This document shows positions 51,449 to 59,811 of a stretch of 64,000 bases of DNA, piece after piece. A program made the translations under genes and the position numbers. The stretch lies in the NCBI RefSeq assembly GCF_019263585.2, contig NZ_JADQDF010000001.1:868001-932000 (forward strand), read 5' to 3'. This DNA comes from Pseudonocardia oceani. GTDB taxonomy: Bacteria > Actinomycetota > Actinomycetes > Mycobacteriales > Pseudonocardiaceae. How positions within the stretch are numbered: position 1 is the stretch's first letter; every line of letters begins with the position of its first letter. A model generated the notes under the pieces. The model had not been told where the DNA came from, made no database searches, and worked only from the letters and a program-made list of their open reading frames with translations.

Positions 51449-51829
51449 GTGACCCTGCTGGTCTGCCGCACCTGCCCGCGCTACGACACCCGCGCGAGCG
51501 GCGAGTTCGGCCGGCGCCTGTTCCGGGCGCTGGCCGGCTCCGGCGTCGCCGTCCGCGGGGTGCCGTGCCTGGGCGGCTGCCCGGAGGACGGCGTGGTCGC
51601 CCTCGACGGGCCGGGCAGGGCGCGCGTGCGCTTCACCCGGCTCGGCGAGGGCGACGCCGCCGCCGTCCTCGCCGCCGCGGCGGCGCACGAGGCCTCCCCC
51701 ACCGGCGCGCCGGCGGAGTGGGAGGTGCCCGAGGAGCTGGCCGACCGGCTCGGGTCGGTGACGCTCAAGCGCTTCCCGCCGGCGAACGGTCCCTTGGGCG
51801 GGCCCGTGGCGGGTACGCCCCCGCCATGA
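51449..51829 (+). CDS. DUF1636-type metal-binding protein
   Basis: 126 aa from GTG 51449. Thioredoxin-like ferredoxin layout with cysteines CRTCPRYD near the N-terminus and VPCLGGCPEDG in the middle, as in DUF1636 proteins thought to bind an iron-sulphur cluster or another metal. 8 bases after the amidohydrolase, likely in the same operon. Overlaps the following small gene by ATGA. Confidence 0.75.
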   Translation: MTLLVCRTCPRYDTRASGEFGRRLFRALAGSGVAVRGVPCLGGCPEDGVVALDGPGRARVRFTRLGEGDAAAVLAAAAAHEASPTGAPAEWEVPEELADRLGSVTLKRFPPANGPLGGPVAGTPPP

Positions 51830-52065
51830 CGACACCGCGCGAGGACGAGCACGACCAGGACGCCGAGCCCACCATGACCGCGCCGCCGGGAGACCGGCCC
51901 GACGGGCTCCCGGACGGGGCGTCGACCGGGGGCCGGGACGACGACGCCGACGTGGTCGACGCCGACGTGGTCGACGCAGATGGGGCCGACGCAGATGGGG
52001 CCGACGCAGATGGGGCCGACGCAGATGGGGTCGACACCGACGACGCGCAGGACCCGGGCGCGTAG
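51826..52065 (+). CDS. acidic low-complexity protein with DADGA repeats
   Basis: 79 aa from ATG 51826, strongly acidic. Residues ~42-72 repeat DADVV and DADGA, coded by 15-bp tandem copies (GCAGATGGGGCCGAC type, 51974-52033). The repeating D-x-D-G spacing recalls calcium-binding loops but no flanking fold is present. It may be translated by coupling to the upstream gene; reality as a gene is uncertain. Confidence 0.45.
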   Translation: MTTPREDEHDQDAEPTMTAPPGDRPDGLPDGASTGGRDDDADVVDADVVDADGADADGADADGADADGVDTDDAQDPGA

Positions 52066-52086
52066 CCCCCGCCGGACGCGTCCGGC

Positions 52087-52800
52087 TCAGGTCAGCGCGC
52101 CGCGCACCAGGCTGATCCGGGAGTGCCGCTCGTCGCCGTCCCACCGCTCGGCGGAGACGTCGACCGTCGCGAACCGGGCGGTCGGCAGGTCCGCGGGCAC
52201 GCTGAACTCCCCGCGGTAGCCGTCGCCGTCGCGGGCCAGCGCCCCGAGGGACACCAGCCCCCCGCCGGAGGTGTCCATCAGCCAGGCCTCGAGGTACTCG
52301 GTGCCGGGCGGCGGCACGGCGCCCTCGACGCGGACGACCACCACCCGCTGCCCGCGGTCCTCGGCGAGCCCGGCCGTGCCGGAGGCGCCGGGCTCGGCCG
52401 CGTCGACCGCCGCCAGCACCGCCTGCGGGCCGGTCCGCGGCGGGGCGGACGCGACCGCCCAGCCCAGGCCCAGCCCCGCCACCAGCGCGACGAGCGCGGC
52501 GGCGACGGGCACCGCGGCGCGGCGCAGGAACGGCCGCGACACGGGAGCGGGTGCGGACGCGGCGGCGGCGTCCGGCGTGATGTGCAGCTCGCCGGTGATC
52601 GCTGCCCACACGCGGTCGGGCGGCTCGCCGTACTCGCTGCCGTCGGCGGCGCCCGCCACCGCGAGGTCGACGGTGCGGCGCAGCGACTCCACGTGGCCGC
52701 GGCACAGCGCGCACCCCTCGAGGTGGCGCTGGACGTCGGGGTCCCGCGCCTCGGCGGGCAGGGCCGCGAGGGTGAGCAGGTCAGGATCGGGGTGCCACAC
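52087..52800 (-). CDS. anti-sigma-K-type factor
   Basis: 237 aa from GTG 52800. N-terminal zinc-associated anti-sigma motif HLEGCALC (HxxxCxxC), one membrane helix at ~residues 95-115 (AAVPVAAALVALVAGLGLGW), and an extracytoplasmic RskA C-terminal domain (VVVVRVEGAVPPPGTEYLEA, GEFSVPADLP). Holds the ECF sigma factor at the membrane; its start overlaps the sigma gene by 20 bases. Confidence 0.88.
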   Translation of the reverse strand: MWHPDPDLLTLAALPAEARDPDVQRHLEGCALCRGHVESLRRTVDLAVAGAADGSEYGEPPDRVWAAITGELHITPDAAAASAPAPVSRPFLRRAAVPVAAALVALVAGLGLGWAVASAPPRTGPQAVLAAVDAAEPGASGTAGLAEDRGQRVVVVRVEGAVPPPGTEYLEAWLMDTSGGGLVSLGALARDGDGYRGEFSVPADLPTARFATVDVSAERWDGDERHSRISLVRGALT

Positions 52801-53353
52801 CGTCGACCTCCCACCGTCGTCGCAACCGCTCCAGCCCGCGCCGGAGGTGGCTCTTGACCGTGCCGAGGGGCAGCCCCGTCAGCGTCGCGATCTGCTGGTG
52901 CGTCAGGTCGTCGAAGAAGGCCAGTCGCACCACCGTTCGCTGCTGGGGCGGCAACCGGTTCAGCCCGTCGGCCACCACCACCGCCTCCACCACGTGGTCG
53001 GGGACCCCGCGCGGGCGTCCGTGGGAGCCGGCGAGGTCCACGCCGGCCCGGGCGGCCCGGTCCATGACCTCGTTGTCGCGATTGCGGGCCGTGAGCCGGT
53101 CGGCGACCTGGTGGCGGGCGATGCCCATCAGCCAGGCGCCGGCGCGCCCCCGCTCCGGATCGTAGGTGGCGCGGCTGCGCCAGGCACGGACGAACACCTG
53201 CTGGGTGACGTCCTCGGCGTCGTGGTGGCTGCGCAGGCAGCGCAGCGCGAAGCCGTAGACCGACCGCCCGTGGGCGTCCCACAGCGCGCGGAGCGCGACC
53301 GGGTCCCCGGCCAGGAAGCTCCTGGCCAGGGCCCGGTCGGGCTCGTCGGTCAT
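52781..53353 (-). CDS. ECF RNA polymerase sigma factor (SigK-like)
   Basis: 190 aa from ATG 53353. Region 2: SVYGFALRCLRSHHDAEDVT, QQVFVRAWRSRATYDPERG; region 4: LNRLPPQQRTVVRLAFFDDL, THQQIATLTGLPLGTVKSHL. Overlaps the sortase stop by ATGA and is followed by its anti-sigma gene. Expected to drive the operon with the sortase and surface protein upstream. Confidence 0.92.
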   Translation of the reverse strand: MTDEPDRALARSFLAGDPVALRALWDAHGRSVYGFALRCLRSHHDAEDVTQQVFVRAWRSRATYDPERGRAGAWLMGIARHQVADRLTARNRDNEVMDRAARAGVDLAGSHGRPRGVPDHVVEAVVVADGLNRLPPQQRTVVRLAFFDDLTHQQIATLTGLPLGTVKSHLRRGLERLRRRWEVDGVAPRS

Positions 53354-53970
53354 GCCGCGCCGTCTCCGGTGGGCGACGCCGTCACGACCACGTTCTCCCG
53401 GTACGAGCGGGCCTCGCGGTCGAAGTCGCCGCCGCAGGTCACCAGCGTGAGCACCGGTGCGCCGTCGCGGGCGAAGAGCTCGTCGACGGGCAGCTCCTCC
53501 TTGGCGATGCGCCGGACGCGGTCGACGACGTACGCGACGACCGCACCGTCGGCCAGCTCCACCTCCACGGGGTCGCCGGGGATGAGCTCGCTCAGGCGGT
53601 GGAACGCGCCCTCGCCCTGCACGCGGTCGTCGACGTGCCCGGAGAGCACGGCGGAGCCCGCCGCGGCGCCCGGCCGGGGCCCGAAGCGGTACCAGCCGAC
53701 GGTCGACACGTCCTGCGGCACCTCCATCTCGCCCCGGTCGTCCACCCCGACGTCGACCACCTCGACGTCCACGTCGAGGGAAGCCAACCGCACCCGCGAC
53801 GGGGCCGCGACACGATCACCGGGCTCCGCCGGCGACGTGGACCACGGTGCGGCGGCGGGAGCGGGCGACGGGGCGGTGGCCGCGGCGGGTGCCGCCGCGG
53901 GGGCGGACGGCGTGGCCGCGCACCCCGCGAGGGCGAGCAGGGCCACCGCGGCCACCGCGCGCGCGATCAG
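53350..53970 (-). CDS. class F sortase
   Basis: ~206 aa. Lipoprotein-like signal LLALAGC at the N-terminus, a Pro/Ala linker, then the sortase barrel with catalytic His in VLSGHVDDRV, Cys in LTLVTCGGDFD and Arg in RSYRENVVV. Sortases cut and attach surface proteins. Start is unclear: CTG 53970 overlaps the upstream stop as CTGA; the first GTG is 53955, which leaves a very short signal peptide. Sits directly after the gene of a surface-type protein, its possible partner. Confidence 0.82.
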   Translation of the reverse strand: MIARAVAAVALLALAGCAATPSAPAAAPAAATAPSPAPAAAPWSTSPAEPGDRVAAPSRVRLASLDVDVEVVDVGVDDRGEMEVPQDVSTVGWYRFGPRPGAAAGSAVLSGHVDDRVQGEGAFHRLSELIPGDPVEVELADGAVVAYVVDRVRRIAKEELPVDELFARDGAPVLTLVTCGGDFDREARSYRENVVVTASPTGDGAA

Positions 53971-54782
53971 CGCCGTGCGGCCGCGACGCGGGCGGCGCCC
54001 ACGGTCACGGCGGCCAGGCCACCGGCACCCAGCAGCAGCAGCCCCACCGGGACGCCGGGCTCGTACGGGGCGCCCGAGGGAGCACCGGACGGCACGCCCG
54101 ACGGCGCGCTGTGCAGCCCGTCGACGGTGACGACGACGAGGTCGAGGTTGCCGGCCTCCAGCGAGCCGATCGCGTGCACGAACGTCGCGGTGCCCTCGGC
54201 GAGGTCGAGGTCGGCCGGGCCGATGACGGGGTCGGTGGTCCCGGCGGCGGCCACGGAGGCCGACACGGTGCCCGCGGGCACCTCCAGCGCCTCCTGGTTG
54301 GGGTTGGTCAGGCCGGACACGACCGGCGAGCCGCCGGCGAGCACGTCCACGGCGGGCGCGGCGGCGGTGTGCCGCACGACGAGGCGGGCCTGGCCGGCCG
54401 GCACCGAGGACACGTCGTCGGCGAACGGGGTGACGGTCGGGTCGCCGCCCTCGGTCAGGTGCGCCACGAGCGTGACGTTCCCGCCCGCGGGCAGGTCGGC
54501 GGTCGCGGAGAGCAGCGGCTCGCCGGAGCCGTCGGCCGCGTCGGCCGGGAAGATCGCGACCTCGCGGCTGCCCGAGGGCAGGTCCACGGGGCCGGCGCTG
54601 GTGCCGGGCTGGAAGTCGTCGAGGGCGCGGGCGCCGTCGACGTAGACGTCCACGGGCGTGTCCGGGATGCCGTGGACGACGTAGACCGTGCCGGTGTCCT
54701 GGGCGAACGCGGCGGGGGCCACGGCCAGGGTCGTCGCCAGGGCCGCGGCGACGCCGCAGGCGGCGAGGGTGAGTCTGCGCAT
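53967..54782 (-). CDS. secreted/surface DUF4397 protein with C-terminal anchor
   Basis: 271 aa from ATG 54782. Signal peptide MRRLTLAACGVAAALATTLA ending at AFAQ; DUF4397 beta domains (VYVVHGIPDTPVDVYVDG, ARLVVRHTAAAPAVDVLAGG, ATFVHAIGSLEAGNLDLVVV); a Ser/Gly/Pro linker and a C-terminal hydrophobic helix (VGLLLLGAGGLAAVTVGAA) with a basic tail. No clear LPxTG is seen; PYEPG precedes the helix. First gene of the sortase-sigma operon. Confidence 0.85.
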   Translation of the reverse strand: MRRLTLAACGVAAALATTLAVAPAAFAQDTGTVYVVHGIPDTPVDVYVDGARALDDFQPGTSAGPVDLPSGSREVAIFPADAADGSGEPLLSATADLPAGGNVTLVAHLTEGGDPTVTPFADDVSSVPAGQARLVVRHTAAAPAVDVLAGGSPVVSGLTNPNQEALEVPAGTVSASVAAAGTTDPVIGPADLDLAEGTATFVHAIGSLEAGNLDLVVVTVDGLHSAPSGVPSGAPSGAPYEPGVPVGLLLLGAGGLAAVTVGAARVAAARR

Positions 54783-54979
54783 GGGGTGTCCTCTGGGATG
54801 GGCGGTGGGAAGGGTGCATCCGGGACTACCGCCCGGGGGCCGCTCCTGGATGCACCGGCCCGCCGCGGGCTCCGCGCAGCGCCGTCGGCGCACCACGGCG
54901 CGCAGCAGCTCCGGGCGAGTAGGCCGGGCTGTGCCGGGTACGCAGCGCGACGACCGACAGACCTCTGGGGGACACCGCT

Positions 54980-55501
54980 GTGGAGCACACGATCGACCTG
55001 ATCGTCGACGGGACGCCGCGCCGGCTGACCGTCGACACGAGGACCACCCTGCTCGACGCGCTGCGCGAGCGCATGGGCGTCACGAGTCCCAAGAAGGGCT
55101 GCGACCACGGCCAGTGCGGCGCCTGCACCGTCCTGTCGGGCGGGCGGCGCGTCCTGAGCTGCCTGACGCTGGTGATGACGCAGGACGGCGGCGAGGTCGT
55201 CACCGCCGACGGGCTGGCGCCGGAGGGCGAGCTGCACCCGGTGGCGCGGGCGTTCGTCGACTGCGACGCGTTCCAGTGCGGCTACTGCACGCCCGGCCAG
55301 GTCGTCTCGGCCGTCGGGATGCTCGACGAGCACGCGCGCGGTTGGCCCAGCGCGGCCACCGGCGGCGGCGAGCCCGAGCTCGACCACGACGAGGTGGCGG
55401 AGCGGATGAGCGGAAACCTCTGCCGCTGCGGCGCCTACGCGAACATCGTGCCGGCGGTGCAGCAGGCAGCCGGACACCGGGCGGCCGGGGAGGCGCGGTG
55501 A
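54980..55501 (+). CDS. molybdenum aldehyde oxidoreductase, 2Fe-2S subunit
   Basis: 173 aa from GTG 54980. Two [2Fe-2S] sites: plant-type CDHGQCGACTV with LSCLTL, and CGYCTPGQ with NLCRCGAY. This is the small subunit of the xanthine oxidase family (PaoA/YagT-like), passing electrons from the molybdenum centre to FAD. No Tat signal, so cytoplasmic. Overlaps the next gene by GTGA. Confidence 0.9.
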   Translation: MEHTIDLIVDGTPRRLTVDTRTTLLDALRERMGVTSPKKGCDHGQCGACTVLSGGRRVLSCLTLVMTQDGGEVVTADGLAPEGELHPVARAFVDCDAFQCGYCTPGQVVSAVGMLDEHARGWPSAATGGGEPELDHDEVAERMSGNLCRCGAYANIVPAVQQAAGHRAAGEAR

Positions 55502-56499
55502 AGCCCTTCGCCTACAGCGCCCCCGACGCGGCCGCCGACGCCGTGCTCGCCGTCGCGACCGACCCGTCCGCGGTCTTCCTCGGCGGCGGCACCAACCTCG
55601 TGGACCACCTCAAGCTCGGCGTCGTCGAGCCCGGCCTCGTCGTCGACGTCACCGGGCTGACCTCCGACGCCGTCGAGGATCTCGGCGCCGGCGCGCTGCG
55701 GATCGGGGCGGCGGTGCCCAACAGCGACCTCGCCGCCGACCCGCGGGTCCGCGAGCGGTTCCCGGTGCTGTCGCAGGCGCTGCTCGCCGGGGCCACCGGC
55801 CAGCTGCGCAACATGGCGACCGTCGGCGGCAACCCGCTGCAGCGCACCCGCTGCGTCTACTTCCAGGACGTGACCACGCCGTGCCACAAGCGCAGCCCCG
55901 GCAGCGGGTGCTCCGCGATCGGCGGCGCGACCCGCAACCACGCCGTGCTCGGCGCGTCGGACCGCTGCATCGCGACGCACCCGTCGGACATGGCCGTCGC
56001 GCTGGCCGCGCTCGACGCCGAGGTGCGCGTGCTCGGCGTCGACGGCGAGAGAACGATCCCCTTCGTCGACCTGCACCGGCTGCCCGGGGGCTCCCCCGAA
56101 CGCGACACGGTGCTCGGGCACGGCGAGCTGATCACCGCGATCGACGTGCCCGGGCTGCCGATCGCGCGGCGCTCGGCGTACCGCAAGGTCCGCGACCGCG
56201 CGTCGTACGCGTTCGCGCTGGTCAGCGTGGCGGCAGCAGTCGAGGTGGTCGACGGCGTGGTCCGCGACGCGCGGATCGCGTTCGGCGGCGTCGCCCACAA
56301 GCCGTGGCGCGCCCGCCGCGCCGAGGAGGCGCTGCGCGGCGCGACGGCCGCGGACGACAGCTACCGCGCGGCCGCCGACGCCGAGCTCGCCGATGCCGTC
56401 GCGCAGGACGGGATCGACGGCGGCAACGGCTTCAAGATCCCGCTGCTGCGCCGCACCCTCGTCGCGACCCTGCGCGACCTGGCCCGGGAGGACGCCTGA
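55498..56499 (+). CDS. molybdenum aldehyde oxidoreductase, FAD subunit
   Basis: 333 aa from GTG 55498. FAD-binding segments FLGGGTNLVDHLKLG and TVGGNPLQRTRC. Extra cysteines in RCVYFQDVTTPCHKR and PGSGCSAIGG are where PaoB-type subunits bind an additional [4Fe-4S] cluster, which points to the PaoABC (periplasmic aldehyde oxidase) subgroup. Overlaps the large-subunit gene by one base (TGATG). Confidence 0.9.
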   Translation: MKPFAYSAPDAAADAVLAVATDPSAVFLGGGTNLVDHLKLGVVEPGLVVDVTGLTSDAVEDLGAGALRIGAAVPNSDLAADPRVRERFPVLSQALLAGATGQLRNMATVGGNPLQRTRCVYFQDVTTPCHKRSPGSGCSAIGGATRNHAVLGASDRCIATHPSDMAVALAALDAEVRVLGVDGERTIPFVDLHRLPGGSPERDTVLGHGELITAIDVPGLPIARRSAYRKVRDRASYAFALVSVAAAVEVVDGVVRDARIAFGGVAHKPWRARRAEEALRGATAADDSYRAAADAELADAVAQDGIDGGNGFKIPLLRRTLVATLRDLAREDA

Positions 56500-58589
56500 T
56501 GACCGCCCTGCTCGAACCCCACGAGATCGGCCGCGACCTCCCCCGCCGCGACGGCGCCGCGAAGGTCCGCGGCACCGCCACCTACGCCTACGAGACGCCG
56601 GTCGAACGCGCCGCGTTCCTGCACCCCGTGCAGTCGACGATCGCGCGTGGGCGGGTCGTCGCCGTCGACACGACCGCGGCGCAGGCGCTCGACGGCGTCC
56701 TCGCGGTACTGACGCCCGCCGACGCCGAGCGCATGGCCTCCACCGACGACGCCGAGCTCGCCGTCCTGCAGTCCGACGCGGTCGGCTACCGCGGGCAGGT
56801 CGTCGCGGCGGTCGTCGCCGAGACCTCGGAGATCGCGCGCGAGGCCGCCGACGCGGTGGAGGTGACCTACGACGAGCAGCCGCACGACGCCGAGCTGCGC
56901 GTCGACCACCCCGGCCTCTACGCGCCCGAGCAGGTGAACCCGACGTTCCCGACCGACACCGCCGAGGGCGACGTTGCCGCCGCCGTCGCCGCCGCGGAGG
57001 TGGTCGTCGAGCAGACGTACACGACCGCGATGCAGCACAACAACCCGCTCGAACCGCACGCCACCGTCGCGCTGTGGGACGGGCGCGACCTCACGCTGTG
57101 GGACTCCACGCAGGGCGTGCACCCGGTACGCGCCACCGTCGCGCCGATCTTCGGGCTCGACGAGGAGCGCGTGCGGGTGGTGTGCCCCTACGTCGGCGGC
57201 GGCTTCGGGTCCAAGGGCAACGCGCACGTCAACGTGGTGCTGGCGGCGCTGGCCGCCCGCGCGGTGCCCGGCCGCCCGGTGCGGTTCGCGCTGACCCGCC
57301 AGCAGATGTTCTCCCTCGCCGGCTACCGCACGCCGACGATCCAGCGGATGACCCTGGCCGCCGACCGCGAGGGGCACCTGTCGGCGATCGCGATCGACGT
57401 CGTCGAGCAGACCGCGCGGATCAAGGAGTTCGCGGAGCAGACCGGGGTGCCGACGCGCACGATGTACGCCGCCCCGAACCGCCGCACCACCCACCGCCTC
57501 GCTGCGCTCGACGTGCCGGTGCCGTCCTGGATGCGCGCCCCGGGCGAGTGCCCGGGCATGTTCGGGCCCGAGGTGGCGCTCGACGAGCTGGCCGAGCGGA
57601 TCGGTGTCGATCCGATCGACCTGCGGGTCCGCAACGAGCCCGACGTGGAGCCGGAATCGGGGAAGCCCTTCTCCAGCCGCAACCTCGTCGCGTGCCTGCG
57701 CGAGGGCGCGCAGCGGTTCGGCTGGGCCGACCGCGACCCGCGCCCGGGCGTGCGCCGCAGCGGCGACTGGCTGGTCGGGACCGGTGTGGCCGCGTCGACG
57801 TACCCGGTGAACCGGATGCCCGCCTCGACCGCGACGGTCCGGTGCGAGGGCGGCCGGTTCGCCGTCGAGATCGGCGCGGCCGACCTCGGCACGGGCACGT
57901 GGACGACGCTGCCGCAGATCGCCGCCGACGCGCTCGGCGTGCCCGTCGCGGACGTCGAGGTGCGGATCGGCGACACCGACCTGCCGATGGCCTCGGTCGC
58001 GGGCGGGTCGTCGGGGATGACGACGTGGGGCTCGGCCGTCGTCGACGCCGCCCGGACGTTCCGCGAGAAGTTCGGCGATCGCCCCGAGAACGGCGACGAG
58101 GCGCAGGGTGAGGTCGGCCCGCCCGACCCCGACCACGCGATGCACGCCTACGGCGCGCAGTTCGCCGAGGCCCACGTGCACGCCGACACCGGCGAGATCC
58201 GGGTGCCGCGCCTGCTCGGGGTGTTCGCCGCCGGGCGGATCATCAATCCGCGCACGGCCCGCTCGCAGTTCGTCGGGGGGATGACGATGGGCCTGTCGAT
58301 GGCGCTGGAGGAGGACGGCCTGCTCGACCCCCGCACCGGCCACGTCGTCAACCACGACCTGGCCGAGTACCACATCGCCGTCAACGCCGACGTCGGCGAG
58401 GTGCAGGCGCACTGGATCGACGAGCACGACCCGTTCGTCAACGCGATGGGGTCCAAGGGGATCGGGGAGATCGGCATCGTCGGCACGGCCGCGGCGGTGT
58501 CGAACGCGGTGTGGCACGCCACGGGGGTGCGGGTGCGGGACCTGCCGATCACGCTGGACAAGGTCCTGGCGGGCCTGCCGGAGGGATGA
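56499..58589 (+). CDS. molybdenum aldehyde oxidoreductase, molybdopterin subunit
   Basis: 696 aa from ATG 56499. Substrate/cofactor segments HNNPLEPHATVALW, YVGGGFGSKGNAH, PSWMRAPGECPGMF, and catalytic glutamate in SKGIGEIGIVGTA. It binds the Mo cofactor and hydroxylates an aldehyde to the acid. With the two genes before, it forms a complete L-M-S set; no PaoD/XdhC-type chaperone or cofactor gene is in the window. Likely substrates are aromatic or aliphatic aldehydes. Confidence 0.9.
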   Translation: MTALLEPHEIGRDLPRRDGAAKVRGTATYAYETPVERAAFLHPVQSTIARGRVVAVDTTAAQALDGVLAVLTPADAERMASTDDAELAVLQSDAVGYRGQVVAAVVAETSEIAREAADAVEVTYDEQPHDAELRVDHPGLYAPEQVNPTFPTDTAEGDVAAAVAAAEVVVEQTYTTAMQHNNPLEPHATVALWDGRDLTLWDSTQGVHPVRATVAPIFGLDEERVRVVCPYVGGGFGSKGNAHVNVVLAALAARAVPGRPVRFALTRQQMFSLAGYRTPTIQRMTLAADREGHLSAIAIDVVEQTARIKEFAEQTGVPTRTMYAAPNRRTTHRLAALDVPVPSWMRAPGECPGMFGPEVALDELAERIGVDPIDLRVRNEPDVEPESGKPFSSRNLVACLREGAQRFGWADRDPRPGVRRSGDWLVGTGVAASTYPVNRMPASTATVRCEGGRFAVEIGAADLGTGTWTTLPQIAADALGVPVADVEVRIGDTDLPMASVAGGSSGMTTWGSAVVDAARTFREKFGDRPENGDEAQGEVGPPDPDHAMHAYGAQFAEAHVHADTGEIRVPRLLGVFAAGRIINPRTARSQFVGGMTMGLSMALEEDGLLDPRTGHVVNHDLAEYHIAVNADVGEVQAHWIDEHDPFVNAMGSKGIGEIGIVGTAAAVSNAVWHATGVRVRDLPITLDKVLAGLPEG

Positions 58590-58610
58590 GCCGGACGCCG
58601 GCCGTCGTGC

Positions 58611-58705
58611 TCAGCGCTCGTGCACGACCAGCCGGCGGTCCAGCCCGGTGATCGCGAGGACGCGGGGCAGCAGGCTCCCCCCGCCGGAGCCGGTCACGAA
58701 CGAAC
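58611..58705 (-). pseudogene. possible remnant of a STAS-domain gene end
   Basis: The minus strand reads SLLPRVLAITGLDRRLVVHE then a stop. ITGLDRR-x-VH is the usual C-terminal helix of STAS antagonists; nothing before it fits the family. A 25-30 codon remnant between the oxidoreductase and formate dehydrogenase operons. Confidence 0.35.
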
Positions 58706-58713
58706 CGCCCGGG

Positions 58714-59811
58714 TCAGCCGTTCTGGCGCTGGGCCTCACCGGCGGCCGCTTCCGCTGCGGCGAGCCGCTCGCGCTGCGGCACCACGACGTACTTCGGGTC
58801 CTTCGTCGACGCCACACCCGCCTCGAACACCCCGAACCGCTGCAGCGCGCTGCCCGCCAGCAGGGCGATCCCCGACGCCGCCGCGCCGCCCCGGCTGCGC
58901 GGCGCCGCCACCAGCGCGCCGAGCAGCCCGGCGGCCGTCAGCAGCTCCGAGGCCTTCCGCAGCCGCCCCGGCGCGCCCGTCCGCAAGGTCTCCCCGACCA
59001 GACCCGCACGGTGCTCCATGCGCCGCCCCGCGGCCAGCTCGGTCGCGGCGCCCGCCACGGCGAACCAGCGGGCCGGGCCCGCCTCCCGGACCGGTGTCGT
59101 GAGCATCCCGAACCCGCCGCCCGCCGCGGCGGCGGAGCCGGTGAAGACGAACGGCAGCTCGTCGCGCACCGCGTTCCAGGCGGGCACGGCCGTGTGCGAG
59201 AGCAGCACCGCGGTGTACGCGGCGACCGCGGGCGCCGCCGTCGCCGACGCCACCCCGGCCGGGCGCGACACCGCGCGCAGCAGCCGCGCGAGCGGGTGCC
59301 CGCGCCGGTGCGCCGGCACCAGCTCCCACACCGCGGCGGCGCCCACGCCGGGCCCGAACAGCGTGAGGATCCAGGTCCCGACGCTCATCGGCGAGGTCGG
59401 CTTCGCGACGCGCAGCATGTGGTGGAACCGCTCGGGGCGCCCCAGGTCCGACACCAGGAACCACATGCTGGCCAGCAGCGCCCCGAACGACCCGAGCCAG
59501 GACGCCCGGCGCAGGCGGGGGCGGCCGGTGAGGTCGGCCCCGGCCGCGAGCACCGCCGTCGACGCCGCCAGCCCGCCGCTGAACAGGTACGCGGCGATCT
59601 TCCACTCCCACACCGGCGACTTGAGCACGGGCCGCCCGTAGTACGAGCGGAACTCCGCGTCCGGGACGACGGTCTGCTCGCCCTTCCCCGACCCACCACC
59701 CCGGCGGCGCCGCGGCACGGGCTGCTCCCCCTGGAACAGCTGCGCCTCCTGCCCGATCCCGCTGATGTCGCTGCGCCGCTCGGCGGGCTCCGGGTCCCGG
59801 CGGCGCGTCAC
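58714..59811 (-). CDS. formate dehydrogenase membrane subunit, NrfD/PsrC type
   Basis: 365 aa from GTG 59811, overlapping the previous stop by GTGA. A ~55-residue cytoplasmic N-terminus (RSYYGRPVLKSPVWEWKIAA) precedes about eight membrane helices (YLFSGGLAASTAVLAAGADL, LGSFGALLASMWFLVSDLGR, AAYTAVLLSHTAVPAWNAV). NrfD-like subunits take electrons from the iron-sulphur subunit to quinone without heme, replacing the cytochrome b of E. coli FdnI. Confidence 0.85.
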   Translation of the reverse strand: MTRRRDPEPAERRSDISGIGQEAQLFQGEQPVPRRRRGGGSGKGEQTVVPDAEFRSYYGRPVLKSPVWEWKIAAYLFSGGLAASTAVLAAGADLTGRPRLRRASWLGSFGALLASMWFLVSDLGRPERFHHMLRVAKPTSPMSVGTWILTLFGPGVGAAAVWELVPAHRRGHPLARLLRAVSRPAGVASATAAPAVAAYTAVLLSHTAVPAWNAVRDELPFVFTGSAAAAGGGFGMLTTPVREAGPARWFAVAGAATELAAGRRMEHRAGLVGETLRTGAPGRLRKASELLTAAGLLGALVAAPRSRGGAAASGIALLAGSALQRFGVFEAGVASTKDPKYVVVPQRERLAAAEAAAGEAQRQNG

